NCBI GenBank assembly: GCA_023935145.1
Contig: CM043698.1
Span: forward strand, 18,975,001 to 19,039,000
Reading direction: 5' to 3'
DNA length: 64,000 bases
From: Bretschneidera sinensis
Taxonomy: Eukaryota; Streptophyta; Magnoliopsida; Brassicales; Akaniaceae
In this document: piece after piece, positions 11,501-23,649 of the stretch
Position numbering within the stretch: position 1 is the stretch's first letter
Layout of the letters: every line of letters begins with the position of its first letter
Program-made: the position numbers and the translations under genes
Notes under the pieces: model-generated
What the model was told of the DNA's origin: nothing
The model's input: the letters and a program-made list of their open reading frames with translations, nothing else
Database searches by the model: none

Positions 11501-13947
11501 CAATATGCCTGCTCCCCAGGCGCAGGATGAGTCGAGAGTATATGTGCTAATAGCTGTATATGATTATTCTTGTAGTTTTACAGGTACTTTGTTGTCCTTC
11601 GGTTATGTGATCGTGCTTGTAATATTTGATTGACTGTTTGCTGCTTGTTGGAGCGGAATGGGAGGGGGACGAGGAACTTTTTTTCTGCTGCTTCTCAAAT
11701 AGTCTATAATGTTTCTGTCCACATTTTCGTTTGCGATGGAAAACTGTAATATGCTTGGTGGTTTGAGAAGTATCAAGCAAGCTTTAGAAACCAATCAAAT
11801 TGTTGATAGAGTAATGATTCTGTTGAATTCAGTCGTGTTTAAACATGCATCGATAGTCTACAAACTTTACATTTGGTTCCGGTACTGCATCATGGGGTCA
11901 GTCTGGGGTATATATTTATGGTTTTGAAGTTGTATTTGGCTTTCAATGCCATTATTATAAAGCAGTGCATTATTTGAAAGTTGTGTATCATTTTGAAGTT
12001 ATCCATTCTACAATCTTGTTTGCCTTAAGGTTTTTTTTCATTGGTTCAAACAAATCTAAAACTATGATTTTTTTCATTGGTTCAACAAAACCTAAATGTA
12101 ATCTGACAGGGATTTGTTCGTTAAATGTATTTAGATGCTGGAGAAAACAACTGATGGTGGCAAAGGATACCAGACGGGTGGACATACTGTGTTACCGTGT
12201 ATCCTTGGGCCAAAAGCTTCTTAATAGTACTGAGAAGTTCCAAAAGCTTTCTGAGATTGTTGATGAAGCTGTGAAGAAGCTTGAAGCTGAATTGGGTCCA
12301 TTAACTGGTTTACCAGTAAAGATGGGTAGGGGTATTGTCAACCGGCTTTCTTCAGGACCAGAAGTCCAGAAACTCTGTTCTTTTGCTCTGGAGTCACTGG
12401 ACAAAATGCTCGCTGACGCTATTTTGCACTCATCACCCAGTCCCATGATACAAGGTAAACTTTATGGTATGGTACTCTTCATCAAAGTATCTAGCATAAT
12501 CCAAGGAAAAGGTTGTGATCCTGAGTGATTTTGTACTTGCTATAGAATCTTTTGTCCATCTAAGTTCTACAGTCATCAAAAACTGAATTGGTGATTGTCT
12601 AGTATTTTGTTCATGTAAAGCCACTTTAATCTTGGAATAATGAAAATACATAGGTATTATTGTCAGTATTTTCTGTTCTCTTTCTAATTGTTCAGTGTTG
12701 ACCGTTGGGTATTAGCCTTTTTGCCACTGAACATCCTTTAACATTTTGCAGATTCAAATTTGATTGCTCCAACCAAGGTTAGATTTGAAGATGTTCATAC
12801 AACATCCCTTACTGTAATTGTGGGTTCTGAGGACCCTTCACCAGGCAACATTGTTGGTTACACCTTATGGCATCGTGAGGCTCATGAGGACTATCCAGTA
12901 AAGTCAACATGTACCCTGTTTCTGCCTAATACAAGGTATGCCATTACAGGACTAACTCCATCTACAGAGTACTATTTTAAAGTGGTCTCTTTCAATGGAA
13001 CAAGAGATTTGAATACAAGTGAAGTTCAGTTCTCCACGGGTAGTAGTGAGGACGATGTTCCAGATTGCTCAGTTGTAGAAAGAAGTCAAAGCCCTGCAAC
13101 AAACTGTAGTAGTCTTTCTAATCCATCTTCTGTGGAAGATGAATCGAATAACATTACCCCATATAGTGGCCAGAATGATGACCGGGATGAAAATTATCAT
13201 ACTTATTGCAAGGAAAGTGATAAAACTGTTTCTGCAAATTTATTGAATGATGCAAACAACTGCACTGTACCTGGTGAAGGAGGAACCCCAGCAGATGCAG
13301 CTTCTATGTTGGATGAGGAACATGCCGTTAAGATAGCAGCAGGCTCTGTGCCCAATTCTGATGTTCTAAAGCATGAGAGCAAGCACTCACCAGAAGGTCA
13401 AATTATCCAGGAGATGAGCAATGATAATGGGTCTGATACCCCAGTTCAGACTGGCTTGGAATGTGTGCCATATGCGGGTAGCTCAGAAGCTAGCTTGCCT
13501 ATTACTCCTTGCAGGTTGGATATACTCAAGGATGGGCAAGGAAGGAATGGGAGATTAAAATCCAACAACAAGGATCTGCAAAATGGGACTGGGAAAGGTG
13601 AGGAACCCCAAGATGGCAGCACATCAAAGAAGAGAAGTGGTGAAAGGTGGGATGAGGAGTGTACAGCAAACGGTCTTCCAGATAGGGATTTTGAGCATTA
13701 TGTAAAGGTGATCAGATGGTTAGAGCGTGAGGGGCATATCAAGAAGAACTTCAGGCAGAAATTCCTGACGTGGTACAGCTTGAGAGCAACCCCACAGGAA
13801 GTTAGGGTTGTGAAGGTCTTTGTTGATACCTTTATAGAAGATCCTGCATCCCTTGCAGAGCAGCTTGTGGACACCTTTTCAGAATGCATCTCAAGCAAGA
13901 GATCGTCGGCCGTGCCCGCTGGATTCTGCATGAAGCTTTGGCATTGA
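8573..13947 (+). CDS. VIL1: VIN3-like protein (VIL1/VRN5 type)
   Basis: Chromatin-silencing cofactor. In Arabidopsis this family joins the PHD-PRC2 complex and promotes H3K27me3 at FLC-type loci. Four coding exons fit consensus sites: 8573-8591, 9783-10455, 12135-12454 and 12752-13947, giving 735 residues. An N-terminal helical region carries a KRQRK basic patch near residue 105. A Cys/His-rich PHD-type finger covers about 138-223 ([29 protein letters not shown]). A fibronectin III domain covers about 340-432 ([23 protein letters not shown]). An acidic, Ser-rich linker follows, then the C-terminal VID domain over roughly the last 90 residues ([26 protein letters not shown]). The start gives MDSSFEG, as I recall for family members, with the first codons alone on a tiny exon. 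Intron 1 (1.2 kb) and intron 2 (1.7 kb) are long. The gene looks intact; family assignment is firm, and VIL1/VRN5 over VIL2 is probable. Confidence 0.92.
10456..12134 (+). other. Long intron 2 of the VIN3-like gene
   Basis: Bounded by GGGTGAAG at the donor and tatttag at the acceptor. Splicing joins the codon halves GG and A, restoring Gly before Cys-Trp-Arg. The intron contains several open stretches of 60-80 codons (for example 10524-10670) that match nothing I recognise and are not part of the family consensus. An unrecognised alternative exon cannot be excluded. Confidence 0.7.
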
Positions 13948-15397
13948 CACCCTTGCAATGGATGCTGCTATTAGATCAAATAGTTTTTGTATGCAAACCT
14001 GATTAGGGTTTGCATAGCATAATTTTTAGACTCGGTAAATTCATCATTACTATCATCATCATTTACATTTATAATTAGCTATTACCCATTCTTATGATGA
14101 AGTAATCATTAGCTACAGGCCTACAGCCATTCTTATCATGATGTGAGAAGGCTAGTATTTATTTCCTTCTATAATACAGTCTTTTCATTGATATTTTTCC
14201 AAATCAGCATTTTATCTGGTTGGTTGTTCATGAATGTGAGTTGTTTACATAAGTGGAGAGGTTCTTGTCTTGTACAGTGCCAGAAAAATATAACTGGACC
14301 GGAGGAAACTTCATTGTAATTATTGGAAAGTTCATTGGTAACATCAGAACAGTTCATGTTTTATTTTATTGGTTTTGGGACATATATCGTCTTATCAATG
14401 GCTTGGTCCAGGAAAACACTCTTGGCATCGGGCCAGACATATTTTTCATGGGTGACTAAATTCGAAGAAGATAAAGTCAGTTGTGATCTTGCCCTGTTTC
14501 TTTAATCTATATGGTAGTGGTTTTCCTGTTATGAGAAAACGTTAGCTGAAAAGGAAGGAAAATTGGTTGATCTGCTTCTACTTGTCTATCGACCGAGCTT
14601 GTTTTATACTCCATTTGTCTTAGAAATAGATGATATGCTACAATCATCGCCATGTTAAATAATTGGATTCAACTATCGTTCTAACATGGTACTAGAGCAG
14701 AGGTTTTGAGTTCCATTCTTAAGAATTTTCATTTCTTCCACCCTTAGTTCTTCACTACACTATAGTTTTTGTGTGGAGCACATTAATCTTTATTTGATTT
14801 AGTAGTAAAAACATTTATAATTTAGTTTATATTTTTAAAACATAATAATAAGATAGTGAAATTATAAGTTTTTTAGTATTTGATAAAACACGAATTCAAA
14901 TAATTTTTTTTAAACAAATTTAATTTCTTAGGACAAACTATTTTATAAACTGCTTTAAGTAGTGTTTGGTTCATGGAAGATAGTTTGGCTGTCCACTTAA
15001 AGACAGCTTACGCTTATAAACAATTCAACTTGGCAATCTCAAATTTGAAGAAATGACATTTTTCTCAATGGCTTGCTGATTCAAAGCATACAAAAATCAG
15101 ATGATTTTTGGATGTATCGGGTTTAAAATCAGCTTAAAATTTTATTAATAGCTTAAATTTTATTTATTAATAACATTATTTTTTAAATTTTATTTATATT
15201 AATATTATTAATAAAATATTTTAAAATTAAGAATCGATTTAAAACCAAATAGTTAAAACGGGTCTAACAAAGTATTTTTTGCCATGAAACAGCCAATACT
15301 GAATTCACAAACGGTTACGTTTATGCCATGAACCAGGTAGCAGAACCTCCTCAGTGCCACTGTCGGCATTGTGGGACCCAACTCTTTATACACATTC
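13948..15397. other. Spacer between the VIN3-like gene and rbcS
   Basis: Contains the probable 3' UTR of the VIN3-like gene (an ATCATTACTATCATCATCATT run near 14042) and AT-rich sequence with no supported gene. Short open frames near 14250-14500 have no recognisable motifs. Confidence 0.5.
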
Positions 15398-15403
15398 CAC
15401 GTG
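15398..15403 (+). promoter_or_regulatory. G-box (CACGTG) upstream of rbcS
   Basis: A CACGTG palindrome in the context ccacgtgtac lies 273 bp upstream of the rbcS start codon. G-boxes are established light-responsive elements of rbcS promoters bound by bZIP/bHLH factors. A single hexamer can occur by chance, and I did not find a convincing paired I-box (GATAAG). Confidence 0.4.
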
Positions 15404-15675
15404 TACAGCTGATTCACTAAAAAGAAGGAAACAAGCTGTATGAGTTGGTGATGAAACCAAAGCGTAAGAGCCTTAAAGAAAACTCCCGTAGATTAATACT
15501 TCTTCTCAGTGAACACTCTTCTTCCCAACAAACCTTACATCACTTAACAAGCACCGAAGCCAACTCCTTTTGTCCTTTTATTTAACCATTTTCATCACTT
15601 TCAATACTGTAATAAATATTCACTTGCCCTCTCCCCCTTTTTTTAGAGTATCAATCTTTTTCTTGAGACAGAGAG

Positions 15676-16402
15676 ATGTATGCTAGTGTATTGACAGCTC
15701 CTGTTGCTGGATCTAGCTATGGAATTGGCTTGAAACCCAGTTCGAAGAAGCTGTTTCCAGTTATAGATAAAATAGAATGGAGCCGGAAAACAGTCTCCAA
15801 TGGTTCTAAAATTCACTGCATGAAGGTTGGCTGATTGATTTAACAGAGAATACATATATGATCTTACTATGTATTGATCTCATGTGATTAATTAATTGTT
15901 GTCTGAATGTTTTGTTAACAGACATGGAACCCAATTGATAACAAGAAGTTTGAGACACTCTCCTACCTCCCTCCTCTTTCGAATGAATCTATTGCTAAGG
16001 AGATCGACTTTATGATCAAAAGGGGATGGATTCCTTGCCTTGAATTCGATGAGGTAAGATTAGTCTATAGATTTATTCCATTTTCATTTTCTATATAAAA
16101 AAATGACATTTTTGTTTCAACTTCTAGCTTTGATTTTTTTTTTTTGCTTTCCATGTTATTAGAGAGGGTACGTTTATAGAGAGAATAGCCGGATGCCAGG
16201 GTACTACGATGGGAGATATTGGACACTGTGGAAGCTGCCAATGTTTGGATGCAATGACTCTTCTCAGGTCCTCAATGAAATCGATGAATGCAAAAAGGCT
16301 TACCCAAATGCCTATATCCGCTGTTTGGCATTTGATAACAAACAACAGGGTCAGTGCATGGCCTTTATCATTCAGAAACCTACAGCAACAAACAGCACCT
16401 AA
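15676..16402 (+). CDS. rbcS: Rubisco small subunit precursor, diverged T-type-like isoform
   Basis: Small subunit of plastid ribulose-1,5-bisphosphate carboxylase/oxygenase. Three exons (15676-15825, 15922-16053, 16163-16402) encode 173 residues. Residues 1-48 are a Ser/Lys-rich transit peptide. The mature chain starts at Met49 (MKTWNP), and intron 1 falls just after its second codon, the conserved dicot rbcS position. Diagnostic motifs are [44 protein letters not shown] and [16 protein letters not shown]. The mature start differs from the usual MQVWPP, and the tail ([15 protein letters not shown]) from the usual QVQCISFIAYKP type. These features resemble the T-type small subunits described from glandular trichomes, roots and fruit rather than the abundant leaf form; that comparison is from memory. 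No stops or frameshifts are seen, so it is probably functional. Confidence 0.93.
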
Positions 16403-16871
16403 AGGCAAATGGGTTTGGTAATGAAATCGCTTTTTCCTTATAATAATCTGTTTTTTTTATTTTTCATTTTCTATGGTACCAATATTAAGCTTTTTATTAG
16501 AATAATGTTTTGTAATAAATAATCTGTCTGACATGTGATTAGCACATAGTTTTCAGACTTCTCTTCAACGGGAAATGGTTTCAAACGCCCATTGATTTGC
16601 TTGTGGGTCCCCACACATTACCTCTAATGGTTTCTTTAAACTTCGTTACTGAAGTTGTGCAATTGGTTGTCTTATCTTTTAGTTTCTATAAAGTATTAAT
16701 TTTAATTGAATGGGGATATTGAAACATGCTCGAGATGATTACTTGATTTTAAGATTGATTTAGTTTATTGGACTGAGTTTATCTTAGAAATTTATTTATG
16801 AATCCCAAAATTTTCAAATTTGTTCTCATAAAGTCTTTTAAGTTCTCAATTTTTTTTTGTAATTTAAATTG

Positions 16872-16913
<42 letters not shown>

Positions 16914-16954
16914 AGAGTTAAAATTACGTTGAAAAGTCAAACGTTACTAAAATT
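16403..16954. other. rbcS 3' flank
   Basis: The probable 3' UTR with several AATAAT/AATAAA-like motifs (near 16440 and 16515), then AT-rich DNA and a (TA)n run at 16875-16911. No gene seen. Confidence 0.6.
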
Positions 16955-17105
16955 AGGTAGGACTGCTGTTTTATGCTTTAGCTGAGGCTATTAGAAGGCT
17001 TCCTAATGGCATAGCCCATGCGTTAGCTAAATTTGCTTTAGAGGAATGGAGGATTCTTTTGTAATACTTGGACAAAGGATGCACCAGTTTCTTTGAGGCA
17101 CTCTT
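16955..17105 (+). mobile_element. LINE-type RNase H tail fragment
   Basis: Translation gives LPNGIAHALAKFALEEW, resembling the (N)AVAHALAKFAL motif at the C-terminus of the RNase H domain of plant non-LTR retrotransposons. It ends in a stop, followed by the short 3'-end sequence typical of such tails. Only about 50 codons remain and the upstream domains are absent, so this is a truncated relic. Confidence 0.6.
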
Positions 17106-17495
17106 GCCTCAATAATCTTTGATTCAGCCCTAATAGTAACATCTATACACTTTCTATTTTTTTTTTTAAAAAAGAAGAGAAGATATATGGCTTATTCTCA
17201 TCAATATAATATAAAATTCTGGTTCCACTCTGGTTATGGCCTATTCTCATTGATTATCTAAATTATCAATCAACCAAAATCTTGTGTCCTAAAACACCAG
17301 AATTGTTTGCAGTACGCAAGCTTTAAAAGAGGAAGATTTTGATACATATTGTTGATGAACACCCTTCAAATCTCTTTTTGGGGCCTAAAACAAGGCTTAA
17401 CAGAACATCTACAGGTATTTCATCCCAAAAGCATCCACTCTGAGGGCATTTAAAATACAAGCAGGAGGAGAATCATAACATATAAAAGTACTCAC

Positions 17496-17603
17496 AAGTC
17501 CTAACTGAGAGCGTGCAGCCTTTATCGGCAAGGATATAGGCACATTGACTGCCTTGATAGGTATGCTTGATGTCCTAGCGGCATCTCTGTTTGAAGATGT
17601 GAC
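17496..17603 (-). other. Candidate isolated exon, function unknown
   Basis: On the minus strand a 108-base stop-free segment is flanked by a good acceptor (ctgcag) and a consensus donor (CTT|gtgagt), in phase 0 at both ends. It reads VTSSNRDAARTSSIPIKAVN, then PISLPIKAARSQLGL. I do not recognise the family and could not link it to a second exon. It could be an alternative downstream exon of the minus-strand SNRNP27 transcript, a relic exon, or chance. Confidence 0.25.
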
Positions 17604-17698
17604 CTGCAGATTATCACAAGAGTACTCAACGGGTGACAGTCACCAAACTTATTAACCAGAATAATTTTGACATCAGTGAACTGTAGCTTTGACATCTA

Positions 17699-17746
<48 letters not shown>

Positions 17747-19689
17747 AGTAAAATTCAAAGCGAAAACAGAAACTAAAATTATTGTTTTAAGACAATAAAA
17801 ATAATAACCACAATAATATGCTTCTGCAGTGACCAAACATCTCTTTAACATTAAGGTGAAATAGTAATCACTGTCCCTTGATCACCCCTTGTCACATGGG
17901 TGCACAATATCTGTACCACACCTAACATTTTAACAAAATATTTTGCCCAAGAGTGAAGAATTCTGGGATTGACCATACACATTAAAGAACTATTTCAAAA
18001 TACAGCCCATAACTACACTGCCGAGATTTTCGTACTTTTGTCCAATAAGACGGTAAAATTCGCAATATTATTTATAAAAAAAATCGCAATATTCAACTAT
18101 AGTAGTGCACTACTTTAATAATTAAAAAAAATGGTAACTAAAAACTACACAGTAAAAGCTAGTAAAATTTATTAACTGAATACCACGTTCATCTACTCAT
18201 TAATGTAATAGTTCAACAAGTAAACCAACCTAAGAGCTTTTCATTTTCAATTGATATGCTACCTTAATATCCTCTCCCAGTAAAAGATAGCCCAACCTAT
18301 CCATTCAAACCATTAAAAATCTACATCAAACTTCGACATCTCAAGAGCCACTTTCCATAACAATTTTATATCTTCACACAAATCCAACTCAGAAAGAAAT
18401 CCCTTTCTCATTATCCAGCCAGAAGAAAACATGAATAAAGGGGCAGAGGGAATTATCATTCAACAAAAAAAAAAACAATCAATAGACAGTAACAGTACCA
18501 CTACAGCCCTTACACAGTAACTTTTCTTGATAACTCCAGATCAAACATTACCTGCATGAATTTATCTATTCTGTGCAATGCAAGAATTTGAAATGAAAAG
18601 ACGCGCAAATAAGTGATTCCTAGCTGTCGAAATCTTTATAGCTAGTTGCAAATGTTTAAAGGTCTGTTTAAATCCATTACAAATCCTTATGTTAAATAAA
18701 TACAAGTTATCTCTTATTAAATAATTCAGAAAGTATGAAAGTGGTAAAACAGACACATACGCATGCAATGCAAGCACGCCCCAATTCCTCTCCTAATAAC
18801 AAAAAATCAGCATATTTCACTTGTTCTACTTTAGTAACCTCTCTCTCTTTTCCTTCACCCTTTCGCTTTTGTTTCTTTGTTCTGGTTATAATCAAACTCA
18901 TAAATTGTAAGAAAGTGGCATCCTCAGGTGTCCACTAGATGGCCAAGACATCAGCCATATGCTCTATTAGTGATTAACGGTAATAAACCATAATTATGAA
19001 TACACCTTCATCTAGTGAAGCACATTCCAAATGGAGGAAGTCATCTCTAGGGATGGACAAGCTTTTGGTCAACTAATCATAACTCCTAACAGAAAAATCT
19101 CTGCAGTGTTAACATCTACAACACAAACCTTCAAACAAGTAAAAGATAAACAAAAAAAGAACTGTGAGAGTGAAAACACATAGAATAACCAACAAATGCT
19201 TCACATCTGTGCTGGAACCAAAAAATTGGAAGAAAATAAAATATTAAAAATAAAAGTGCTTTCTCATACCCTTTTTCATTCTATCTCTCAGTGCTAAGGG
19301 TACAAGAGTCAGGACGGTTGCTAAAATTTGCAGCATGACTTATCGCTGTAGATGATTTTGGAAATCAAGTTAGCTCATAGAGAATTTGATTGCATATAAT
19401 AGGGTGCAGGTCAAACACAAATTCTATTTTCTTTTGGGCACTTACAAACAAGTCCTGTCCATACCTGATCAATATTTTTCTCGAAACAACAAGCTTATCC
19501 ACCCATAGAACTGAGTAACGGGTAATATAAAATGTCCAATTTGCCCTTCTATATATTTAGACAGTCACACGTGGGGAAGAAAAACACATTAGATCGCATT
19601 CTACCTTTTATAGATAAGTAAAAATATCCACTATATTCTTACCCAAAAAAATATCCACTATAAGGCACCAAGGCGATCACAAGGGACGA
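17604..19689. other. Intergenic, no gene recognised
   Basis: AT-rich sequence with a (TA)n run at 17701-17744. Open frames near 18560-18940 are compositionally biased (Lys/Arg or Ser/Phe-rich) and carry no known motif. I see no supported gene. Confidence 0.5.
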
Positions 19690-21650
19690 CAAAAATTCTA
19701 GGAACTATACAATTCCTCTTCATTTACACAAAAAATAACCAACTAACATAAACAAGACGATAGACCTTTCCGCCCCATCAAATGCCTCCTATTCATTTCA
19801 TTCCGAATTAACCACAAAATGCGTGCCAACAATATAAATTTACTCAAAGTCTTTAACCAAATAGATTCCCCTCCACGCACAAATCTCATTTTCTACCATG
19901 TCGGCCATAACCCAAAAAAAGTAAAATTGGAAAAACCATCCTTACCTGGTCCAAAGGGACCACAACAAAAGGTGATCAACGAGCTCAGCTTTCTCTTTAC
20001 AAATATAACATTAATTGACTAAGAATTTGACCCTTTTTGGTGATTGTCAATCATCAAAATCCTCCCCCACATCGCCTCCCATGCAAAAAAATAAGTAAAT
20101 AAACTTTAATAAGGGTCACAAGTTTTCCAAATAGCTTTTGAAGGGAAGCAAGCTCCTTCCATTAGATTATTCTTACTAAGGGCCTTGTAAAAGGATTTGA
20201 CATCAAATTTTCCCAGTTTCCCCCTGCTTTAACTCCTGTCTCGCCTTATCCTCTCAATTCATGTCAATCCTCGCACTACACACTTCTAAAAAACATCTAA
20301 TCCTTCCCATTTCCAATTTTCCTTATTCCTAATGAAAGGCACATCCCACACCACTCTTTCAATGGTCAAAGAGACACAAGAACTAATCAAAACATCTTTA
20401 GCCCTTTCCAAGGCAAAGATAATCGATAACTGTTTATTCAATAGAGCATTTCCACACCACAAATCATCCCAAAAGAAATTAGTCGTCCCATTTCCGGTCT
20501 CAAACGAGTCAAACCTCACACAAGGGATGAAATCATCCGATCCTCTTCAAATCCACTTCCATAACCCCACTCCGTACGGATCCTTTCCCTCCTTGGACAT
20601 CCAAACGTTTACAATCCAAACCACACTTAGCAACAATAGCCTTTCACCAAAAATGCTCTTTTTGGACCTTAAATCTCCACAACCTTTTTTCTAGAAGAGA
20701 TTTATTAAAGGCAATGAGATACTTTACGCCAAATCCCCTCTCTCAATGGGTTGTTTCAGCATTCCCCATTTCATCAAATTATATTAAAAATCGTCTCCCA
20801 TGTTCCCGAAGAATTTTTTTTTTTAAAAGAAAATTTATTCAAATCTATTTGCAACCACTGTAGGGATAAGGAAAAGCGATATAAAATAGTTCAGGATACT
20901 GCAGAGGGTGCTTTTTGTCTGCGTTAGTGTCCCAACTTTGGATAGATAGTTCTTTTTCCACCTGACCATTTTTTTTTCTCAAACTTGTCAACAATCGGGT
21001 CCAAATCTCAGGTAACCCCAAAAAGGTCGTAGGAAGAGACCCTTCATTGCACCCTCAAAGCAAAACGCATCTAAGCTTGAGAATTTGGTCAGCCTTCGCT
21101 TCACAGAAAAATAAAAATTGGAAACGTCAACAAATAGGAGATGTGATATCGATATTTCATTTCCATTTATACCGACTTTAAACCCTCCCAAAAAGTCCCT
21201 CCTCCCTCGTTTAAGTAAACAACTTGCTAAGAACATCACCAAAATAAACAAGAGCGGAGAGAAGGGATCCCTTGAGGAAGACTCTTATATGCGTTGAAGA
21301 AACCGAAAAAGCCACCTTTAACCATAACGGAGAAGGAAGTGGTGGATATCCACTTTTAATTCATCTAAACCATGTTACACTGAAGCCCATTCTTTCTAAG
21401 ATGTAAAGAAGTAAGTCCCAACACATTCAGTGTCATAAACCTTTTCCATGTTAAGTTTGTAAATAGCACTCCTTCCACTTTTAAGATGAAGTTACCTGAT
21501 TTCGTTATCAGTTTCTCACAAAAATAAAAAGAGAGATAGACCATGATAAACCATTCCAACTTCCTCAAGAATACATAGGTCAAAAAAATTCTAGTCAAAT
21601 ACAATTCCAAATGACACCATAAACCAACCTTTGATAATACCAATTGAATT
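19690..21650 (-). mobile_element. Degenerate LINE (non-LTR retrotransposon), RT to C-terminal zinc region
   Basis: Read on the minus strand from 21650 down, fragments appear in the order expected for a plant L1-type ORF2. Around 21240-21640 is the palm region leading into a LPQGIPS segment (for RQGDPLSP). Around 21000-21250 are GFKVGINGNEISISHLLFVD and then DVSNFYF (for HLLFADDTLIF). Around 20290-20520 is a GNGTTNFFWDDLWCG segment (for the family's W-D-W-G motif). Around 19800-20030 is a WLIRNEMNRR zinc-region tail. The catalytic ADD is changed to V-D-V, and frameshifts and stops separate the blocks, so the copy is dead. The 5' end is missing or unrecognisable. Confidence 0.8.
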
Positions 21651-22657
21651 GCTTTAAATCACAATCACATAACCCTAGAACACCACATCCAAAACAGAGA
21701 AACCTATAACAACCTAAATTACTTGCATGCTAATGCATACAACTTTATTCACTGACTTCTTCTTATCTAATAATTGAACTTTTTTTACCCTTTGAAACAA
21801 TGGCCAGACCTACTCTTCATGAGCCCAAACCCTTTCCCATATGAAGCGCTCATCACTACCAACAACCCTGTTATTGTTCTGACCACCATTCACGGCTCCA
21901 AAATGACTCTTAAAAATCAGTTATTTTCAAGATTCATTTAACTTCTGAATGAAACTCCTCTCACATTTGCATGCCATAAAACTTCATGTTCTTTTATAAC
22001 CATTAACCATCAATAATAAGACCAACCTCAATAAAGTTTTATTTTTCGGTAAAAAATATTTCTAAAGATTAGTCCAGAAAATTTAACCACTTTTGCTTTC
22101 ATACCTTAGCATACTCGATGACTTCCACATGAAAATTATTGGACCAAATTGTTTCAACTTGCATGGATTACAATAGTAATCAGTGGATGAATTTTGCAAG
22201 TCTTGCATTCCATATGTAAACAAATAGTTAGCCAAACCTGCCAATGAGACCTTGGGTTAAGGTTGAGGCCTTAGGTATTAAAGGTCTCAGGTTCGAGTGG
22301 TGTGTGTTTTACCAATAAAAAAAATAGTTAGCCAAACCTAAAACATTATAGTAACACATTAAATTTACTACAACCTTGGTATTCACTCCAACCAAGTGAC
22401 ACTTCTTGTGCATGAAATACAACTTGAAACAATTATCCACCTAAAGTTGTTACGATCTGTACTCAGTAGAAGAAGTATAAACTCTACAACTTATAAAAAA
22501 AAAGTGTAAACTCTTGAGTAAATTGTTTTTTGATAGGAACTCTTGAGTAAATTCTTATTAACTTATTACTACAATATGCTAAAATAATAGAATTCCTGCT
22601 GAACCTGCCCAAGTGTCAACAGTTCAATCTATATGTCTCCCCTTGATCTAGTTACCT
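21651..22657. other. Intergenic, includes a tRNA-like or SINE-like segment
   Basis: No gene seen. At about 22237-22320 the sequence contains gaccttgggttaaggttgagg and ggtctcaggttcgagt, resembling A-box and B-box (GGTTCGA) promoter elements of a tRNA-derived SINE, followed by an A-rich run. It is too short and imperfect to call a tRNA gene. Confidence 0.35.
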
Positions 22658-23649
22658 AGTTATTTGATTGATACCAAAAAAAAAACATTTGACTTTAGAC
22701 CAATTTGTCTAATTTAGGCTAAATAGAATTATACAAATCAACTCCATATCAAGCAAATCAAGCACAAACTCACTTTATGATGTTAACTGCTTTATTGCAA
22801 GTAAATATTAGCTGTCAATCTTGTTTGCAGTCTGTGTTTTGAAGCATTCTGTATAGGAACCAAGTTCCCATCATGCACAAATAATTTTCAATCTATTAAC
22901 TTACTCACCAAACATGACCATCATCAAGATGAATGCTCCTGTAACTCATTCCGGAATCCAGTATGACTAGACAGGTTTATGTTTCAGCATTCAAGGCAAT
23001 CCGTCAAAACACAAAAAGAAACCACCATCCTCAACACTAGCAACATGACCAGCCTGTATAGAACAACAACTTGGGGATAGACTACATTTGGGAAAGAAAT
23101 GTAAATAGTATCATGTTATCTAGAATATAGAAGGAGAAAGAGGGTATACACTAAGTTATTTGATTGATACTAAAAAAAACATTTGACTTTAGACCAATTT
23201 GTCTAATTTAGGCTAAATAGAATTATACAAATCAACTCCATATCAAGCAAATCAAGCACAAACTCACTTTATGATGTTAACTGCTTTATTGCAAGTAAAT
23301 GCTACCTGTCAATCTTGTTTACAGACTGTTTTTTGAAGCATTCTGTATAGAAACCAAGTTCCCATCATGCACAAATAATTTTCAATCTATTAACTTACTC
23401 ACCAAACATGACCATCATCAAGATGAATGCTCCTTTAACTCATTCCGGAATCCAGTATGACTAGACAGGTTTATGTTTCAGCATTCAAGGCAATCCGTCA
23501 AAACACAAAAAGAAACCACCATCCTCAACACTAGCAACATGACCAGCCTGTATAGAACAACAACTTGGGGATAGACTACATTTGGGAAAGAAATGTAAAT
23601 AGTAACATGTTATCTAGAATATAGAAGAAGAAAGAGGGGATACACTAAG
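22658..23649. repeat. Near-perfect 496-bp tandem duplication
   Basis: Unit A (22658-23153) and unit B (23154-23649) both start AGTTATTTGATTGATAC and both end TACACTAAG. Internal landmarks (atttgactttagaccaattt, ccggaatccagtatgactag) recur at a constant spacing of 494-496. By eye I see only a handful of substitutions and a 1-2 base poly-A difference. The outer flanks (cctagttattt before, ctaagcagg after) share a short microhomology with the junction. Confidence 0.95.

Noticed and set aside
17351..17480. F-box-like start (WDEIPVDVLLSL) on the minus strand
   Set aside because: A dozen residues resemble an F-box lead-in, but the frame soon turns into unrelated text and stops. Likely chance.
22237..22320. 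Possible tRNA gene
   Set aside because: A B-box-like GGTTCGA is present, but no complete cloverleaf or acceptor stem can be formed. More likely a SINE fragment.
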